Below, one piece after another: positions 61,190-64,000 of a stretch of 64,000 nt of DNA. The notes under the pieces were generated by a model. That model searched no databases and was not told the origin of the DNA. It saw nothing but the letters and a program-made list of their open reading frames with translations. A program made the translations under genes and the position numbers. The stretch's first letter is position 1, and each line of letters begins with the position of its first letter. The stretch covers positions 1,240,001 to 1,304,000 of the forward strand of contig NZ_BCUV01000007.1 in assembly GCF_001591405.1 (NCBI RefSeq). The letters run 5' to 3'. This stretch comes from Janibacter terrae NBRC 107853 (GTDB taxonomy: Bacteria; Actinomycetota; Actinomycetes; Actinomycetales; Dermatophilaceae).

Positions 61190-62107
61190 ATGACCATCGC
61201 TCTCATCGGTATCGGACTCATCGCCCTGGCGCTCGTGCTCGTCGTGGCCGTCGTGGTGCTCGGCTTCAGCTCGGGACCCACCGGCGTCGCCAGGAGCCTC
61301 GTGATGATCAATGGCGGCATCAGCCCGGACGCGGTGAGCCGCAGCGAGCTGCCCGTCAAGGAGCGATTCGTCACGCCCTTGATCGACGGGTGCCGTCGCC
61401 TCGCGGTCCGGCTGTCCCCCGCGGGCACGGTGGAGCGGATCGCCAAGTCGCTGGACCGTGCGGGAAACCCCGCACCGTGGACCGTCGACCGACTCATGGG
61501 GGTCAAGGGCTTGGCCCTGCTCCTGGGCGTTGCTTTCGGCATCCTCTATGCGGGTCTTGACCTCGGGGGGACCCTGGTCGCCGTCGTGCTCGGCGCCGTG
61601 GGCCTCTTCGTCCCCGACCTGCTAGTCCACAACGCCGGGCTGCATCGTCAGGAGCGCACGGCCAGGGACCTCGCGGACACGCTCGACGTGCTCACCGTCT
61701 GCGTCGAGGCCGGGCAGGGTTTCGACGCCGCACTCCTGAGGGTCGCCCGCGGCACCGACGGTCCGATGTCGGGTGAGTTCGCCCGCGTGCTCTCGGAGAT
61801 CCAGCTCGGCAAGACGCGCGCCGACGCCTTCTCCTCGCTGGGTGAGCGGATGGTGCTGCCCGAGGTGAAGAACTTCATCTCGGCGATCGTCCAGGCCGAC
61901 CGGCTCGGCATCCCGATCGCCAAGGTCCTGCGCGAGCAGACCTCGGCCATGCGCGTCACCCGCCGGCAGAAGGGTGAGGAGAAGGCACAGAAGGTCACCG
62001 TCAAGATCCTCTTCCCGCTCCTGCTCTGCATCTTCCCGGCGCTCTTCGTCGTCATCATCGGCCCTGGAGCGATCAGACTGATGGAGAACCTCATGGGTAG
62101 TCTCTGA
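61190..62107 (+). CDS. tadC: TadC-like platform protein
   Basis: A 305-residue type II secretion F family protein, partner of TadB in the Tad inner-membrane platform. After an N-terminal helix comes a cytoplasmic region, two helices (about 100-145), and the conserved DTLDVLTVCVEAGQGFDAALLRVA, then EEKAQKVTVKILFPLLLCIFPALFVVIIGP. It is the last Tad gene. No secretin or TadD gene follows, as expected in Gram-positives. Confidence 0.9.
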   Translation: MTIALIGIGLIALALVLVVAVVVLGFSSGPTGVARSLVMINGGISPDAVSRSELPVKERFVTPLIDGCRRLAVRLSPAGTVERIAKSLDRAGNPAPWTVDRLMGVKGLALLLGVAFGILYAGLDLGGTLVAVVLGAVGLFVPDLLVHNAGLHRQERTARDLADTLDVLTVCVEAGQGFDAALLRVARGTDGPMSGEFARVLSEIQLGKTRADAFSSLGERMVLPEVKNFISAIVQADRLGIPIAKVLREQTSAMRVTRRQKGEEKAQKVTVKILFPLLLCIFPALFVVIIGPGAIRLMENLMGSL

Positions 62108-62134
62108 TCCCCCTTCGTCCACCTGGAGGTACCC

Positions 62135-63208
62135 ATGCGCCACCGTCGTCGCACCCTCGCCCTGATCACCGCCGTCGCCGCGATGGGAGGTGGTGTGGGG
62201 CTGGCCGCTCCCACGGCCGGCGCCGACCCGGCGCTGGAGTACGTGCAGCTCGGTGACTCCTACTCGGCCGGCAACGGCGCGGGCACCTACGACGAGAAGA
62301 CGTGCTGGCGCTCGCCGGACAACTACGGCTCGCGGGTGGCTCGGGCCGACGGCGCGAGCTACACCGACGTCGCGTGCAGCGGCGGGGTCGTCGCCGACAT
62401 CCTCAACCCGCGCCCGCTCGGCGCGCCGACGACGCGCACCGCGACCTACGAGATCCCCGGCAGGGCGCCCAACGCCGCCCACCACTGGCTGCGCCAGGCC
62501 AAGGCCGCCGAGCTCTGCGGGGCGCCGGCCCAGGCCGACTGGTCCTACGAGTACACGGTGACCTCGGCGTCGCAGGTCGGGCGCACGCGGACCGCGACGG
62601 TCAGCTGCCAGCTGACCGCGGCCCCGCAGATCGACGCCGTCACCCGGGACACCGACGCCGTCTTCCTCACCATCGGCGGCAACGACATCGGCTTCTCCTC
62701 GATCGTGCTCAGCTGCCTCGTGCTGCGCAGCGCGAGCTCCTGCGAGGGCAGCCTCGACACCGCCGATGCCAGGTTGCCGCGGCTGCAGCAGCAGACCAAG
62801 CAGGCCCTCGACGCCGTCCACGAGCGCTCCGGCGGCCACGCACAGGTGTACCTGCTCGGCTACCCGCACCTCATCAACACCGACAGCTACTCCATCCCCG
62901 AGGCCGCCCCGACCTACGACGCCGGCGCGGCGCTCGACGCGCTCCAGCTCAGGGGCGACCGGGTCCAGCGCGAGGCCGTCGCGGAGCTCGACGACACGGC
63001 CAAGGGCCCGGGCGGGTTCACCTTCGTCGACGTCAAGCCCGCCTGGGACGGTCGGACCCACGGCCTCGACCCGCGCTCGGTGCCGGACAACTCCCGGGCC
63101 TGGCTCGTGCCAGTGCTGGCCCCGGGCCGGGCGGCGCCCGAGTGGGCGCACCCGACCCAGGACGGCTACGCCGCGTCGGCCCGTGCGCTCGCGGCAGCGA
63201 TGGACTGA
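62135..63208 (+). CDS. Secreted SGNH/GDSL-family lipase or esterase
   Basis: A 357-residue secreted hydrolase. The signal peptide (1-30, ending TAGA) precedes the SGNH blocks: QLGDSYSAGNGAG (catalytic Ser, block I), ACSGGVVADI, IGGNDIGFSS (block III Asn) and the block V WAHPTQDGY with catalytic Asp/His. Eight or so cysteines would form disulfides as in actinobacterial lipases. GGAGG lies 7 nt before the ATG. The substrate (lipid or polysaccharide ester) is unknown. Confidence 0.88.
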   Translation: MRHRRRTLALITAVAAMGGGVGLAAPTAGADPALEYVQLGDSYSAGNGAGTYDEKTCWRSPDNYGSRVARADGASYTDVACSGGVVADILNPRPLGAPTTRTATYEIPGRAPNAAHHWLRQAKAAELCGAPAQADWSYEYTVTSASQVGRTRTATVSCQLTAAPQIDAVTRDTDAVFLTIGGNDIGFSSIVLSCLVLRSASSCEGSLDTADARLPRLQQQTKQALDAVHERSGGHAQVYLLGYPHLINTDSYSIPEAAPTYDAGAALDALQLRGDRVQREAVAELDDTAKGPGGFTFVDVKPAWDGRTHGLDPRSVPDNSRAWLVPVLAPGRAAPEWAHPTQDGYAASARALAAAMD

Positions 63209-63272
63209 CGGCCGCCAGAGGCCGTTCGCCGATGACCCCGGCCTCGTGGTCCGAGATCGTCCAATGTTCGTC

Positions 63273-63278
63273 TAAGGT
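63273..63278 (+). promoter_or_regulatory. Leaderless -10 element (TAAGGT) for the MMPL transporter
   Basis: TAAGGT ends 6 nt before the ATG at 63285. Confidence 0.65.
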
Positions 63279-63284
63279 TTGGGC

Positions 63285-64000
63285 ATGGTCTCTCGAGCGC
63301 GCTCAGGTCTCCGTCTGCGGGTCCTCGCCGGCATCGTCGTCGTCCTCTGGTTCGCGCTGGCCGGGATCGGCGGGCCGCTCGTCGGCCAGCTGTCCAGCGT
63401 GCAGGACAACGACCAGGCCTCCTTCCTCCCGCAGTCGGCCGAGTCGACGCGGGTGGCCGAGCAGCTCGCGGACTTCGACGCGGACGCGACCCTGCCCCTG
63501 ATCCTCGCCGTCGAGGACGAAGGGGGGCTGGGCCGGGCCGCCCTCGGCGAGCTCAACGCCTGGGCCAAGCAACTGCCCGCCCAGCGCGTGGCCGACGTCC
63601 CCGGCACGTTCGGGGACTACCTGGCGCAGGAACGCATCCCGGTCATCCCGTCCGAGGACGGTCAGGCGGCGCTCGTCGTCCTCAGCCTCGACGCCGACGC
63701 GGTGCAGGAGACAGTCGAGGAGACCGCGATCTCCAACCTGCTCGTCGAGGACCTGCGGGGCGACCTCGCCCCCCAGGTCGACGGGGCGAGCGTCGCGGTG
63801 ACCGGTCCGGCGGGCTTCGCCGCAGACCTGGGTGAGGCCTTCGCCGGCATCGACGGGCTGCTCCTGCTCGTCACGCTCGCCGTCGTCCTCGTCATCCTGC
63901 TCGTCGTCTACCGCAGCCCGGTCCTCCCCTTCGTCGTGCTGCTGACGAGCATCTTCGGCCTGGCGCTCGCCGCACTCGTCATCTACCCGATGGCCGACGC
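63285..64000 (+). CDS. MMPL/RND-family transporter, N-terminal part (runs off the window)
   Basis: The first 238 residues of an MMPL-type membrane transporter. A helix at about 9-28 precedes an extracytoplasmic domain with DNDQASFLPQSAESTRV, the SSD/MMPL signature near the first helix. A second and third helix begin at about 195 (LLLLVTLAVVLVILLVVYRSP). These pumps export lipids or siderophores in actinobacteria. TAAGGT 6 nt upstream fixes the ATG. The 3' end is outside the window. Confidence 0.88.
   Translation, partial: MVSRARSGLRLRVLAGIVVVLWFALAGIGGPLVGQLSSVQDNDQASFLPQSAESTRVAEQLADFDADATLPLILAVEDEGGLGRAALGELNAWAKQLPAQRVADVPGTFGDYLAQERIPVIPSEDGQAALVVLSLDADAVQETVEETAISNLLVEDLRGDLAPQVDGASVAVTGPAGFAADLGEAFAGIDGLLLLVTLAVVLVILLVVYRSPVLPFVVLLTSIFGLALAALVIYPMAD

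Overview
The window is about 70% G+C with strong G/C third-position bias. It carries many leaderless start codons, a mycothiol-type arsenate reductase, CsoR and DtxR-type operators and a mycofactocin cluster. All of this points to an actinobacterium, most likely a Micrococcales member such as the Intrasporangiaceae. The family-level guess comes from gene content and was not tested. Gene density is high: about 60 protein genes, many with 4-bp stop/start overlaps. I saw no rRNA, tRNA, CRISPR array or insertion sequence. Only one gap exceeds 300 bp (53505-53893).

Region by region. 1-8.0 kb: the end of clpB, a pair of acyl-CoA dehydrogenases, a flavin monooxygenase, two paralogous TPR membrane proteins and a TPR-AAA ATPase. 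8.1-19.4 kb: an LprG-like lipoprotein with a P55-like MFS pump, hydrolases, exonuclease III, pyrE, an iron-boxed siderophore reductase, a HAD phosphatase, a DUF1206 protein, a PAP2 phosphatase, an RNA methyltransferase and a frameshifted small gene. 19.4-24.1 kb: csoR with a strangely degenerate P1B-type ATPase, a methyltransferase and threonine dehydratase. 24.1-43.6 kb: an alcohol-oxidation island. It holds an aldehyde dehydrogenase with DUF779, two iron alcohol dehydrogenases (one of the Mno/NDMA type), a MnoSR-like two-component system, MftM, a MoxR ATPase with a VWA partner, and mftABCDE-SDR-mftF. It ends with phosphoglucomutase and a GAF-type regulator. 43.6-53 kb: a YbaK-like protein, RNase J, MerR/SulP, an arsenic operon (arsR, arsM, acr3, three arsC) and a transglutaminase. 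52.8-62.1 kb: a complete Gram-positive Tad/Flp pilus locus, including TadB fused to an extracytoplasmic VWA domain. 62.1-64 kb: a GDSL lipase and the start of an MMPL transporter.

How the parts work together. MftA-F would make and decorate the redox cofactor mycofactocin. Mno and the SDR would use it to oxidise alcohols, the aldehyde dehydrogenase would clear the aldehyde, and MnoSR and/or the GAF regulator would switch the set on. A related palindrome lies upstream of three of these transcription units (26144-26163, 34671-34690, 40676-40695) and ties them into one candidate regulon. The MoxR-VWA pair next to mno carries histidine-rich segments and may be a metal-loading or activation chaperone for the alcohol dehydrogenase.

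Two signals are not genes. First, about 18 start codons have a -10-like hexamer exactly 6-7 nt upstream, so leaderless transcription is widespread and fixes many starts. Second, the word CGAAGGGG and its complement are strongly over-represented on both strands (about 44 copies by eye), inside genes as well as in inverted pairs at gene ends. It resembles a Chi, polarity or uptake-type DNA word.
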